DNA of 64,000 bases from Tetrahymena thermophila SB210. Lineage: Eukaryota > Ciliophora > Oligohymenophorea > Hymenostomatida > Tetrahymenidae. Location of the stretch: assembly GCF_000189635.1 (NCBI RefSeq), contig NW_002476011.1:62001-126000 (forward strand). Direction: 5' to 3'. Under the pieces are notes generated by a model that was given only the letters and a program-made list of their open reading frames with translations, was not told the origin of the DNA and searched no databases. Both the position numbers and the translations under genes were made by a program. Shown here piece after piece: positions 1 through 13,800 of this stretch. Each line of letters opens with the position of its first letter. Position 1 is the stretch's first letter.

Positions 1-3000
1 TGTGCTAATTATGGTTTGCTTTATTACATTAATTAATTAGATCAGCTAGGAGATTATTCTTAAATTGAAAATCTTATTAACCATTTAACAAACTAAGTAG
101 CATTTTTTAAGCTAGACTACTCTAATCTTCCTACTTCTAATTATATTATTGACCCTATTTCTTCTCTCAGACTTTAATCAAATTTAAATTTAATTATCAA
201 GCGATTTAAGGGAATTCAATTTACTTAGAATATAAATGCTCGAATTGAAGGATTAATATTGAATTCTAATTATCCCACATTCTCTTGCAATATCTTTATA
301 GAAAAACTTAGTATGGAGTAAATGATATTTAATATTTAATCAGGATCATAATATCTTTAATACTTTTTAGTTCCATATGGGGAAACAAAAGCTTAAATAA
401 GAATGTGTCATGATAGTTTATGCATAGATACTAAATATTCTATGCTAAATATCAACTAATAAAATTTTTTATATCTCATTTTTAGAACAAGAGGATAAAT
501 AAATTCATAAACATTTGAAAAATTTGAAATATTTTGCAATTATCAAAGAGAAGAAATATAATTTGCTTATCCATCACCAGACAATAATCCCAAAACAGCT
601 CTTATCTTTTAATAAGTTAATTAATTAAATTTATAAGACTAATCTGTTTACATAAATAAAATTAGAATTGAACTATAATCAGGGTCGTATTATTATGATT
701 ATGATAATTCTGAAAGGTGCTTTTTATTTCGTAATATTTTGTAAATGGAGTGCTTAATACCTAAAAAAGGTTTTGTATTCTTTTCGAACAATTAAATCAT
801 ATCTGAAGATGAGTGTAATAAAATGACTTCAATTTTAAATTCATTTCATACTATAGACCCTTCTGCTCATGAATGTGTAGATACAGGGTTGTCTCCTTAT
901 TGCATAATGTTAGATGATAGTAGTCAAAATTTCATGTGTATTAAATGCTAATATAGCAGCTAAGATCCAAGTAAAAATTGCGAATGCCCTTTTGGTACCT
1001 TTTTAAATGTAAAATTATTTTAATTATAAAATAAAAATGTTAAACTTTAATATTTAAAAAAATTTTTTTAAAGTAAAAGATACTTTCATGCTAAAAATGT
1101 AGCCCAAATTGCTTAACTTGTATAAATACATTTGATAATTGTATAAAATGTGCGAATTCTAATCAGTCTCCACCATAATGCTCATGCTAAGAGTAGAATT
1201 ATTATTTGGATGAAAATTTTACATGCAAAATGTGTTCATATTAGTGTGATACATGTATTTAAAATTCTAATTATTGTCTAACTTGCTCAAAAGATAGAGA
1301 AAATCCTCCTATATGTAATTGCAAGCAATAATTTAATGAAGTAAATAAAAAATGTGAAAAAATTGAATGTGATTAGAAGTGTTTAACTTGTGTCTCATCA
1401 TCTTCTAACTGTACTCAATGCAAAAATGGAAGAGTAAATCCTCCTAAATGTAATTGCTAGGATTAATTTGTAGAAAATTAAGATGGAACTTGCTCATAAT
1501 GCAACTAAGGATAGTTTTATGATTTTTAAACTTAAACTTGTTAATAATGCTCAATATAGTGCTTATAATGTGTGAATTCTAAATCAAACTGTATTGATTG
1601 TAAAAGTGGTTTATTTTTTAATAATAATGATTGCATATGTAAAAATGAAACATCTCTAGTTATGATTGGCAATCAGTTAATTTGCTTGAAAAATATGGAT
1701 GTAAATTTAAAAATTATTTTAAGTACTGATCATTATGTTCTTATATTTACTTTCGATCATGATATCTAATAGATAGATATTCCATTTTAGTAAGACATTA
1801 GTTAGTTAATATATCTAAGGTTCTAAGAAATTCCAATGAATTTATATAATTTAAGTGATCCAGTGATAAAAGGGAATATGCTCACTGTTACTTTAAATGT
1901 GAATGAAAACTTTCAAGCTTAACTTGGATGGGTTAAGTTTTTAGATAATACCAAATTTATTAACACCTCCTAAGAATTTATTCTTGATTATATTTACACT
2001 AAAAAATATATTGATTTTTCAATTGGACCATTTTTATTTAAAAAAAATATTTTGAGTTCAAGTACTACAGATTAAATAATCAATAATTTCAAAAACTCCA
2101 ATTAATATTTATTTAATTTTGTAAAGTACTTCTAAATAATACTATATATATTGAATACAGCATAACCAACAGCATTGTTTTTATTGTTGAATGCAAATTT
2201 ACCTCCAAATCTGTATAAATTCTATTAAATGGTTGGAATGATTGTATATCCAGATGTGGTTGATTATTTATCTACAGATTTTAAAGAAGACTTTAATTTA
2301 TTTTTTATGAATCTCAATTAAACAGAAGTATTTAAATCTAGTGAACTAATATACAAAAAGTTAGGATTCTGCAACAGCTTTTTGATAAATGCTTAAGGAG
2401 TGATAGTGAAATACTTATTTTTATTTATTTTTATAATTATAACTCAATTAATAATTTAATTAAGCATAGGGTTTAATTTAAATAAATAAAAGTTTTAGCA
2501 ATTTAATTAAAAATTAAAATAGGCAATTAACTCTGAAAATGATACTAATTTATTAATGTTAGTTTAATCTATGCTTGTTTAATTTACCTTTAATGACTAA
2601 TAGATCTGGGCAATCAGATATGGATATTATTTAGCAATTATTTTTTTAATAGGATAAATAATATCACTTTATATAAATATCCAACAAATAAATAGTAAAA
2701 AAAAGTATGATGAATCAGATTATTCATTTTAGTATACTGAAAGACTTTTAAATTAAAAAAATAAATTAAACAGAAATTATTTCATATTTTAACTGATTAA
2801 AAAATATATTCTATTAATAGTGTTGTTTTCTTTTAAGAAGTACCCAAAATAAGCATGTATTATAAATGGTATTTTAATACTTTTTTCAGTAATCTTATCA
2901 TTAATCTAGAGGCCATATAAATAAATAGTTAGCAGATATATAAAAATTATTGGAGAGTTAATTTATTTTATATGCTGGTTTCTACATATCTTTATTATAG

Positions 3001-3236
3001 AAAAGGAAGCTAAAATGATGAAATAAGCAATTTTAGATGAAGATGATGTTAGTTAATACTTGAAATTAGGTTAGATAATAATAATTCTATTATTAATTTT
3101 TAATATACTGTTTTTGATTGAAAAATTAATATAAATAGTTTCACTTATTTTAAGGATTTTAAACAAAAATAAAAAAGATAATAAACCATCAATTTTATTT
3201 TACTAAAAAAACAAAAAAGCATAATTAAAACTTTGA
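1..3236 (+). CDS. Array copy 1: giant Cys-rich multipass membrane protein (5' partial)
   Basis: C-terminal ~1,055 codons of the first paralogue; the signal peptide and first lectin-like modules lie before the window. Exon 1 reads in frame from base 1 to 1008, an intron occupies about 1009-1079, and exon 2 runs 1080-3236 to a TGA. The start shows the beta-rich ectodomain. After the intron comes a Cys block (about 1092-1690) rich in C-x2-C pairs, with three PPxCxC-type motifs. A Cys-poor membrane-proximal domain follows, then hydrophobic segments near 2160, 2410, 2620, 2800, 2855, 2955 and 3075, and a short basic tail. The family function is unknown to me; a cell-surface sensor or channel is inference from topology. 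Automatic annotation of similar ciliate Cys-rich proteins as zinc-finger (LSD1) proteins would be misleading, because the Cys residues sit on the predicted extracellular side. TAA/TAG are read as Gln throughout. Confidence 0.85.
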
Positions 3237-4675
3237 AAGGCTTTTTAACAAAAGGTAAAATAAATATTTATAAAAAATGATCCTAAAATACAATTTTTTT
3301 TAATATTAAAGTTTTTATATATTAAAAAATTGTTGTATGAAATTAAATAAAAATGTTTGAAATTGAAATAAATACTCTGAGTAAATTAAATTTGAAATTT
3401 TGTTAATTAACCTTTTTAGTATAATAGAAAATAAAAATATTAAATTAAATTAACCATTTAAAGTAAAATAAGTAATGTAAATGAGAAAAAGAAATAAAAT
3501 TGAATAATTATAATTTAAAATTACAAAGAATTTTTTAAAAATAGTAAAATAATTAAAGGTATTTTATTGGATAGAAGATATTTTAAAAAGTAATAAGATC
3601 CTTATTTTACATAATATTTTTATTTATCTTTAACAAAAATACAAAAATTAAAAGAAATAATTCTTTCTCTTATTGAGAGTATATTTTGAGAACAAATAAT
3701 ACCAAATTATTTTATTTGTATCACTAAAATCAAAAAATAGACTCCTATGAGAAATATTTCACTCTCAAAGTTTATATTCTTTTAGCAAATTAATACACAG
3801 TCATTTTATACATTTATGTACCATCCCTTTACTCTCATACTAATATTTCAGAATATTTTAAAAAATCTATTGCAAAATAGCCACCTTAAATCACATATTG
3901 TTATCAAATAAGAAAAAAATATTTGTAATTATTATTTGAAAAAATATATTTTTGTTTAATTAATTTTCTTTTATTATTTTTTCCCTCCCATTTTTTATTA
4001 AATAAAGATAGATTAAATTTAATATTAAATAATTAAATTTATTAATAATAAATAAATATTTATTTTTCAAATAAAAACAATCCATCATTTTTTTCTTATT
4101 AGAATATAAAACATTTTATAAATTATATTTATTAATTTGCTCAGATATAGAAAGAAATGATTATCTAAAGATCACCTATTATTATAATTTATAAAAAAAA
4201 ATTAGGTTACAATTTTAAAATTTTAAGATTGATTAATTTAGAAGAGCAAGTTATGAGTGTAAATTTTTATTTAATAATAGAGGTAAAATTTAGCAGCCAA
4301 GTAGAAAAATTAAGAATTTAAAAAATAAATTTCTTAACTATTTTATTAGAAATATTCTAAATTTATCTAAAATAAAAATTTTAAAATTACATTTTAATGA
4401 AAATAATTAAATTGATAAATTTGAATAAAATATAAAGCTATTTCAATTAAAAATATTTGGATAACTAAATGTATGATTAGGTTTTACAAAATTCAATTTT
4501 TATAATAAATGAGTAAAGAGAAAAATGTAAAATCTTAAAGTATACTTTGAAATTTAATCTAATAACTTTTTTAGAAATAAATATTGGCGTAATCATTAAA
4601 TTTATATTTGTTTTTAATAATCTTCTTAGTAATAAAAGAATATAATCAAGTAAAACTTAAAACAAATAATTTCTA
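3237..4675. other. Intergenic spacer, array copies 1-2
   Basis: About 1.4 kb of very AT-rich sequence between the TGA of copy 1 and the ATG of copy 2. I see no open frame with coding character and no RNA gene. It must hold the 3' region of copy 1 and the promoter of copy 2, but no motif stands out. Confidence 0.6.
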
Positions 4676-7600
4676 ATGGTATTCTTTTTTTATTTGATAT
4701 TTCTTCTTACTGTGATATCTAACTGCGATTAAATTAATAATCAATATCAATGTATCAGAGTATTGACAATGACTCCTTGCAATTAGAATTTAGATGTTGG
4801 AATCAACTATTCCTGCCCTGGGGCTGATGTTTTTAAATAATATTCTAGTCCTACTATTTAAAAATTCGCTATTTCTGGGTGGTTCTTTTTGAAGGGGTCT
4901 TTAAATTAGAATTATAATTTAATAACAGTTCTAGAAAACAACTAACCTCTTTTTTAAGTTAAATATAGCATTTATTCTTCTTTATTTACCTCGACTTTGA
5001 TATCCTAAACACCTCAATCCTTGAATCAAAATGATTCAGTGCATCTTGCATATAAATGGTATTTTGTAATATTTAAGATGGAAGTAATAGTTGGTACACA
5101 GCTAAATTTATAATTAAACATCTATTGTGATTCTAGTTAATTCTATTTAACATAATCAACAACAATGAGAAGCTCAGTACCATTCTAAGCATCATAAATG
5201 ACTTTCGACTATGGAAATGGCTAGACAAATACTTAATATAGCTGCGTAGCAATTTATATGATATTTATTTATTGGGATTCGGACCTGATAGATAACTAAT
5301 CAAATTTGATTAATAACCTTTAACAATTAGATATTTAATTAAAATGGAACTATGATACATTTTATGCTTAATATAACTAAGGAAATTTAATCCAAGCTAA
5401 CAATCCTAATGGTAAATTAGATACTAGAATTAATCGAAATGAATAATTTGTATTAAAAAGCTAAGAATAGATAGTAACAGATTTTGTCAATGCTTAAACT
5501 AATTAAGGCTTTATATTGACTTTTCACTTTAAGTTGATTTCTTAATCTGGGAGTTCAAATTAAATTTAGATTGTATAAATATTAAGTCTTCCTAATTCTT
5601 AGTTAATTTTCCAAAATAATTAATTGTAATTTTTTGGTTAATAAATAAGTGGAATTCAACTAAATATGTGGTATCAAATTACAATAATATTTAATTCGTA
5701 AGCATAATATATTTACTTGATTGTCAATGACGATTAAGCAAATTTAATAACATCTAACATTAATACTGTAATCTAATTTTCATAAATATTGTTTGGAGAC
5801 ACTTACAATACAAAATTTAATTTATATCTAAATTATATAAGAATATATGAGGGTACATTTTTGAGTAACAGTCCTTCATGCTTTATGTTATAGGGAAGAA
5901 ATTAAAATAATTGTATTATCTGTAGAAGTGGTTATTTGATAGATTATTAGAATGAAATGACCTGTGTAAGTCCATCTTCAAATAATTTTAGTACACTTAT
6001 AAATAATGTTAAAGATTGGATTCCTAAATAATTTCCATGCCCCAAAAATATGATTTTAAATAACTAGAACGTATGTGTTTGCATGTTTTAATATTATAGG
6101 GAAGGAGATGATTGTTTATTATGCTAAAATTATTGCTAAGGTTGCATAAACGCATATACCTGCATAAAAATGGATCCAAATAGATAAAATAATGGAAAAT
6201 GTTAAGATAATATGTTTGATGATGGTTATAATTGCTAAGATCCAAAATATAATATTTAAAGCAGGCTAAATTACATTAAAACACTATCTCCTAGTGATAT
6301 CGAAAATTCAGAATGTGCTTCAGATGGGACTTAACCTTCATATTTAATTGATAACTCAATTTTGTAGCTTTAGAAAGGGAAAGGTTTCTTATTTAGTTTT
6401 AATATGATTATTTAAACTCTAGCCAATTAAGCTACTATTGCATATTTGCAAGATAGTAATTCAGATTTATTTGTAATTACGCAAGAAAAAATAACTAACA
6501 ACGGAATTGATTTGCCAACTATAAATCTTTATGTTAAAACAACTAAGATAGTCAGTTTAATTATAGAGCTGGGAGGATTTACATAGATTAGTTTTTGGAC
6601 TGATTTTAATAGTTGTAGCTTTTTTATCTACTTTAATTTGATTATGTAGTATCATAATACTTATGTGGGTAGCTATTTTTCAAGTTATGTAGTGCAAAAT
6701 CCTATTTTTTGTGCTGGTAAGTGCGGTTCTAATCTACAGAATATATATGCGTGTGCAAGTTATAGTCAAATAATCTATATTTATGATATAAAACAGATTA
6801 TTGATCCTACCTAAGTTAATTATTTAAAATTACATTTCACATAATAGATATCATTATTTGAGCTAGATTTTTTTAATTTACCAACTTCTAACAGCATAAA
6901 AGATTAATCAAATGTATATACCCTTGTTTCTAACTCTAATATTATATCTAATAGATTCAAAGGAATATAATTTACATAAAATATTAATGCTTATATCTCG
7001 GGTGTTAATTTTTACTAGAATTATCCTAGTTTTTCATGTTATATTTTTATAGAAGAACTTAATTTTTAACAAAGGATATTCTAGATGGACTTAGGAAGTT
7101 CATAGATATAATATCACATTGTCCCATATGGTACAAAAGCTTTTATTAGGATATGTTAGTTTAATGTATGTATAGATACAAAATATTCTATGCTTAATAT
7201 TAATGAATAAAACTTTTTATATATTATTTACAGAATGATAGGAGCTATGAATACAGCTTTTCAAGAATTCGAAATATTTTGCAACTACAAAAGAGAAGTT
7301 TTATATTTTTCAGTAAATTAGTAAACATATCTAGCACAATCAACAATATATTTGTTTTAGCAAGTCTACCTTTCTAACTCGTAAAAGTAATCAGTTTATC
7401 TTAACAAAATTAGAATCGAAGTTGGAGAAGGATTTTATTATCAAGACTAAAATCAATCAGAAAAATGTTTTTTATTTAGAAATATAGATAAAATGGAATG
7501 TATGATACCTAAGAAAGGATATGTTTTTTATTAAAATAATCTAATAATTACAGAAAATGAATGCAACAATTTAACTTTAAAATAAAATTCTTTTCATATT

Positions 7601-10208
7601 GTAAATCCGTCTACACAGGAATGCATTAATACTCAGTTATCTCCATATTGCCAATAAATTGATGACCTGAAAAATACACTTAGTTGTGTTAAATGCTAAT
7701 ATAAAGGATAGGATCCGAGTTAAAACTGTTAATGCCCATTTGGTACCTATTTAAATGTAGATTACAAATTTTATTAGTTGTTTTTAAATATTAAATCATT
7801 TTTATTAATTTATAAAAAAATATTCTTTTAATTTAAAAATTAAATTAGAGATTAACAAAATATTTTTTAATTTACTTAATTTAATAATTCTTAAGATTTT
7901 TTAGAATCATATTTTTATTTAAATCAATAATTTTATTCTAACAAAAATAAAGTTATAAAATTCTAAATGCTAATAATGCAGCCCTTAATGTGAAACATGT
8001 GTTAGCTAGTCTAATAACTGTTTAACTTGTAAATATAATGATTAGAGTCCACCAACGTGTAGTTGCTTGCTTTAAAATTAATTTTTAGATGAAAATTATG
8101 TGTGCAAAACTTGCTCATATAAATGCAAAACATGTTTTGAAAACTCTGATAAATGCACAGCTTGTTCTGATAATAGATCTAATCCCCCTAATTGTGATTG
8201 TGAATCTTAGTAAATTGAGATTAATGGCTAATGCTAGTAATTAAAATGTGAAAATAAATGTTTAACTTGTGATTAATCTACCTCTAATTGTATTTAATGT
8301 AGTATAGGTAGATATAATCCTCCTATATGTAATTGCAAGCCAAATCATGTTTAAAATTTAGATGGAACTTGTTCTTAATGTATATCAGGATATTTTTATG
8401 ATTAGACAGAAAATAATTGTTAACAATGTTCAGCTATATGCCTTTCATGCTAAAATAAACCAAATAATTGCACTTCTTGTATTAGTGGGCTAATACTTTA
8501 AAGTAACTAATGTGTTTGCCCTAATGGAACTTCAGTGATTTTATTATAAAATGAGATTTTGTGTTTAAATAATATGGATGTAAATTTAAGCTTGATTTTG
8601 AACTCTAACTTTTATTATCTTGTTTTCAAATTTGATTATGATATTTAGCAATTAAACAACTATTACTAAAATAATATAACTAAACTAATTTCAGTTAGTT
8701 TTTCAGAAATCCCATAAAGTTTCTATGAGATCAGTGATCCAAAAGTATAGGGAAACATATTAAAGCTTAAGCTAAATATATATAAAAGTTTTTCAACTCT
8801 TCATGGATGGGTTTAGTTTCTAGACAACACACAGTTTCTAAGTATTTCTAAAAAATTTATTCTTAATTCATAATATAAGTTAAGCTTTCTCAGGTTTGAA
8901 ATAGGGCCATTTCTCTTCGATAAGAATACTATGGATGGAGGTGTAGCAGATTAAATTGTTAATAAGCTGTAAGATTCAAGTAAAAATATTGCGTTTAATT
9001 TTATAAAATAATTCCAACTAATTCTTTATATTTTAAATACTGCTTAACCATCAGCTTTATTTTTGCTAGTAAATGCAAACTTACCTCCTAATCTATATAA
9101 ATTCTATTAGGTAATAGGATTATTGATTTACCCTGATGTTGTAAACTATTAATCAACGAATTATAAACAAAATTTTTAATTATTTTATGCAGATTTAAAT
9201 TAAGAAGAAGTTTTTTTATCTAGTGAAAAAATTTACAAAAAATTAGGATTCTGTAACAGTTTTATGGTAAATTCATAAGGCATAATTATTAAATACATAC
9301 TCATAATTTTAATTTTAATATTATTTTATATACTGCAATCTTAGAAACATGGAGCTTAAAATATGCAAAATAATAAATTGTTTGTCATAAAATCATTTTT
9401 TATAAAAAAATTGAATAGCGAAAACGACACAAATTTATTATTGTTAATTCAATCTATTTTAGTTTAATTTACTTTTAATGATGATTAAATATGGGCAATA
9501 AGATATGGATATTATTTAGCATTAATATTTGCTATTATGCAAATTATGTCGTTCTATCTAAATGCTAAACAAATTAATACAAAAAAGGAATATGATGAAT
9601 AGGATTATTCTTACTAATACACTGAAAGGCTTTTAGATACCAAGAATAAATTTAACAGAAATTACTTCATTATTTAATTATTAAAAAAATATTTGGTTTT
9701 GATTGTTCTATTCTTTTTTAAAAGATATCCTTACCTAGCTTGTATAATAAATGGAATAATCTTCTTTTTATCATGTTTATCAACAATTATTATGAAACCT
9801 TACTAAAATTTAATAAGTAGATTACTCAAATTATTTGGAGATTTATTGATTTCAGTTTGCTGGTTTCTTCATATTCCAATAATAGTTTTGGAAAATATAT
9901 TTACTTAACAAGCAGAAATAGATTAAAAATAAATAAATTAATATTTAGCTTTAGGATAAGTAATTATAATAATTATCATTATTTTTAATGGATTATTCTT
10001 GTTTTAGAAGATAATAGAAGTAATATAAGTCCTTTATAAATTAATATCACCAGATAAATAAAGTAAATAAAATGTTATTTAGCTTACTTAAATATAAAGT
10101 AATTATTTTAAAAACTAATTAGACACAATTTAAAATAAATCTAAATCTTATCAAAAAAAATAAAGTTAAAACAAGTAGCTTTTAATTAATAAAAATATCT
10201 TTCATTGA
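4676..10208 (+). CDS. Array copy 2: giant Cys-rich multipass membrane protein
   Basis: Complete copy, about 1,778 aa: exon 1 4676-7756 (1,027 codons), intron 7757-7952, exon 2 7953-10208 (752 codons). The first ATG gives a clear signal peptide (MVFFFYLIFLLTVIS). It is followed by a lectin/LamG-like module around an SGWFFLKG motif (about residues 65-230) and a second beta-rich module. A small Cys cluster (near 5870-6240) carries CIIC, CQGC and FDDGYxC motifs, and another long beta-rich stretch follows. After the intron come paired C-x2-C repeats with three PPxCxC-like motifs, a membrane-proximal domain with an NTAQPxALF-type hydrophobic stretch, and six more hydrophobic segments. It is predicted to sit in the plasma membrane with a very large ectodomain; the lectin role is inferred from strand pattern only. 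It lies in a same-strand array, so it is probably transcribed on its own. Confidence 0.85.
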
Positions 10209-10845
10209 TAAACTAATTGTAAATATATTTTTTATTTAAAATAATTATCATAAATAAGAAATTAATATTTTTATATTTTTATACAGTGCTGTTATATTTG
10301 ATCATGAATGATTTTAATAAATTTTAGTTTTTTTTTAAAAAATTTTATGTACTAAAAACAATTATAACCCAATCAACTTTAACTTACTTTTAGAAATTTA
10401 TTTTTTTGATATTTCTTAAATAGAAACTTATTAATAAAATTTCAAGCTAAATGATAAATAAAAAAAAATTGATAAAAAATACACTTATGGATGGAATACA
10501 AAAATATTAAGAAATATTGATTATGTTAAAAATAATATCAATGAATTTTCTTTCTTTTTAAATGATTTAATTTTATCTAATTTTTGTATTATTTTCTAAA
10601 ATAATAAATCTCTAAGTAATTAATACAATAATCGATTTATTATTTTCTCTTTATTTATTTTAATTGAATCGCATTTATAATAATGTTTGCAAAAATAATC
10701 TAAAAAGAATAAATTAACTTATGAATGAAGAAAATTTAGTAAGTCAATCAGATATTTTCTTTAATAGATAAGAGTAAATTATTGTTTCTAATTGTATTTT
10801 TTGTAAATAAATTAAAGAAAGGAAAATTCAATTTGAACTAAGTAA
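10209..10845. other. Intergenic spacer, array copies 2-3
   Basis: About 0.64 kb of AT-rich sequence. Nothing recognisable beyond the presumed terminator of copy 2 and promoter of copy 3. Confidence 0.6.
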
Positions 10846-13800
10846 ATGAGAAATAATCAAAGTAGAAGATAAATTTATCTAACTTTCTTTATATCAATAT
10901 TTTTATAAATTTTAAAATGCAATGAAGGCACAAATTAGTATTTATGTTTTTAAAGCCTCAATAATTTACCTTGCAACTAAAATTTAAATCCCTCACAAAA
11001 GTTTTCTTGCAGCGGAAGTAGCATATTTTAATCCTATAGCAATCCCACAATTACTAAATTTGCAGTTACCGGTTGGTTTATTATGAAGGGAATGTTAAAC
11101 TAGCAATACAACATGATAACTGTGTATGAAAATAATAACCAGTTACTATTCTAAATTTAATATAATATTTATTAGAATACTTTTACATCCTAATTGCTAT
11201 CTGGCGCTTTTACAAATTTAAACTATGTTACTGGAGGAGCTTATGCGCTATAACAGAAATGGTATTTTGCAGTATTTAAAATGGAAGTAATATTAGGCTC
11301 ATAAATAAAGCTATAAAGCTATATATATGAGTCTTAAAGCAGCTATTTTTATTTATAACAAAATACATCCTCAAGAAATACAATACCATTCACAACTAGT
11401 GGAATGGATTTTAATTTTGGAAAAGGAGAATCTTAACATAGTTGTATTTTAGTAAAATTGGTTTATATATATTGGGATTCAGATCTTTTAGACACAAGTA
11501 TGTTTGGTTTAATAAATGATATTACTGTTTCAGATATTAACTTGAAATGGAGTTACGACACCTTTTATACGTAATAGTAGCCTGGTTATTTAGTTTAAAC
11601 TAATCAACCAAATGGAAAATTATATGTATCGATTAACAGAGCAGAATAATTAATTTTGAAAAATAAAGAGTAAATTTATACAGAATTTATAAATGTAACT
11701 AGTAATGGAGGCTTTGTTTTAACCTTTCATTTCAAATTAGAATCTTAAAACCCTAGCGCTAATTAAATTGTAATATTGTAAATAAACAATGTAAATTTGA
11801 AGGTTTTAAATAATTATCTGTATTTTTTTGATATCTAAATTAGTGGTGTTTAATTAAGCAAATGGAATTAAATTACGATAGTTTACAGGCAATTATTTTA
11901 TAATCAAATTCACTTTATTGTTAATGATGATTAGGCAACTTACACATCAAATGCTCTAGGTAGTAATATGTATTCATAAGTCCAAGCAGTGTTTGGAGAT
12001 TCTTCAATTACTAACTATTTTTTATATTTAAACTACATCAGAGTCTATGAAGGAATATTTTTAAGCAATAGTCCTTCATGCTACATGCTTGCAGCAAGGA
12101 AAAACCAATAGTGTATAATATGTAAAAGTTCTTATTTAATAGACTATTAGAATGGTATAAACTGCGTTAGTACTTCACTAGTAAATAAAAGTACAATAAT
12201 TGACAATGTAAAAGATTGGTTTCCTAAGTAATACTAATGCCCATAAAATATGATTTTAAATAGCTAGAATATATGCGTATGTTTTTATAACTCGTACAGA
12301 TATGGAGATTAATGTTCTCCATGTCAAAGTTATTGTTAAGGGTGTATAGATGGAAATACGTGCATTTAAAAAGATCCTCTTAGAGATATCAATGGAAAAT
12401 GCTTAAATTCCTAATTTGACGATGGTTATAAATGCTTGGGAATTTCACTTAATATAAAAAATAGATAAAATATTTTAAAAACTTTTTTAATAAGTGATTT
12501 TGGAGACGGATGTACTAATACTGGAACACCATCAGACTATATAATACCTTAAAGCTAATTAAATCTTGCAAAAGGAGTTGGTTTCTTTTTTTCTTTTTCT
12601 ATAAAATTTCATAACCCACACACATAAGGAACTATAGCTGTTTTGAGTGATGGTCCTAATGATTTATTTACTATTATTTTAGATTAAATAACACAAAATG
12701 GGTTATAATTACCATGCATAAAATTTTATGTTCTCAATGTTATGACATTAAGTGTTACTTTAAGTTCTTATGATGAAGTTTGGATTGGTTTGTGGAGTAG
12801 CTTTGTAAGTGCCCAATTTTTTATTTTTACTGATTGGATTCTATATAGCAGCAACTAAATTAACGTATTAACCTAATTTTCATCTATAACTCTGTCCTCT
12901 CCTTAATTGTGTATAGGAATGTGTCATTCATTAATTTAAACTAGTTATGCTTGTGCTAAATATAGCTAAATTCTATACATTCTTCGTATATCTTATTAAG
13001 ATTTAAGTTAACTTTAGAACCTAATTCAAACAATAACAACTACCTAAATAGCATTTTTTTAAGCAGGTTTTATTTATCTCCCTATTTCTAATACCATTAT
13101 TGATTCTACTTCTTCAATTTTATTTAAATCAAATTAAAATTTTTAGTTTAATAGATTTAAGGGATTTTAATTTACTTAAAACAACTAAGCTTCCATCTAA
13201 AATATAAATCTTATGTAAACTGTTCCTACTATTTCATTTTATATTTTTATAAAAAGACTGAGCTAATAGAGGCTAATTCTTTCTATTTAATTATCATCAA
13301 CTGAAAGTATATCATATTATTTAGTTCGATATAGTAACAAAGTCTAAATTAGGATATGTTATTCTCTTGTTTGTTAGGACACTAATTATGCCATGCTTAA
13401 TTTAAATTAGCAGAACTTTCTATATATAATATCAAGAACTAGATAAACAAATTAAATATATCTCATTTAATAGTTTGAAGTGTTTTGTAATTATTAAAGA
13501 GAAGTCATGATTTTCATTATTTAATAATAAAATTATTACTCCTCCGTTAACATTGATATCTTACCATTAGCAAGTTCTCCAAATATTTAAGACTATTCAA
13601 TTTACCTAAACAAGATAAGAATAGAAGTTGGAAATGGATCTTACTATTATGACTAGACTATCATGGATAATTGTTTTTTATATAGGAATATAGAAAATAT
13701 GGAATGTAAGATACCTAAGAGAGGTTATGTCTTTTATTAAACTAATACCTTAATTACTGAACAAGCTTGCAATGATAGGACATAAATATATAATTCCTTT

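Noticed and set aside
1080-1700. LSD1-type zinc finger
   Set aside because: The C-x2-C pairs sit in a secreted/extracellular context before TM segments; spacing fits disulfide-bonded repeats better than a nuclear zinc finger.
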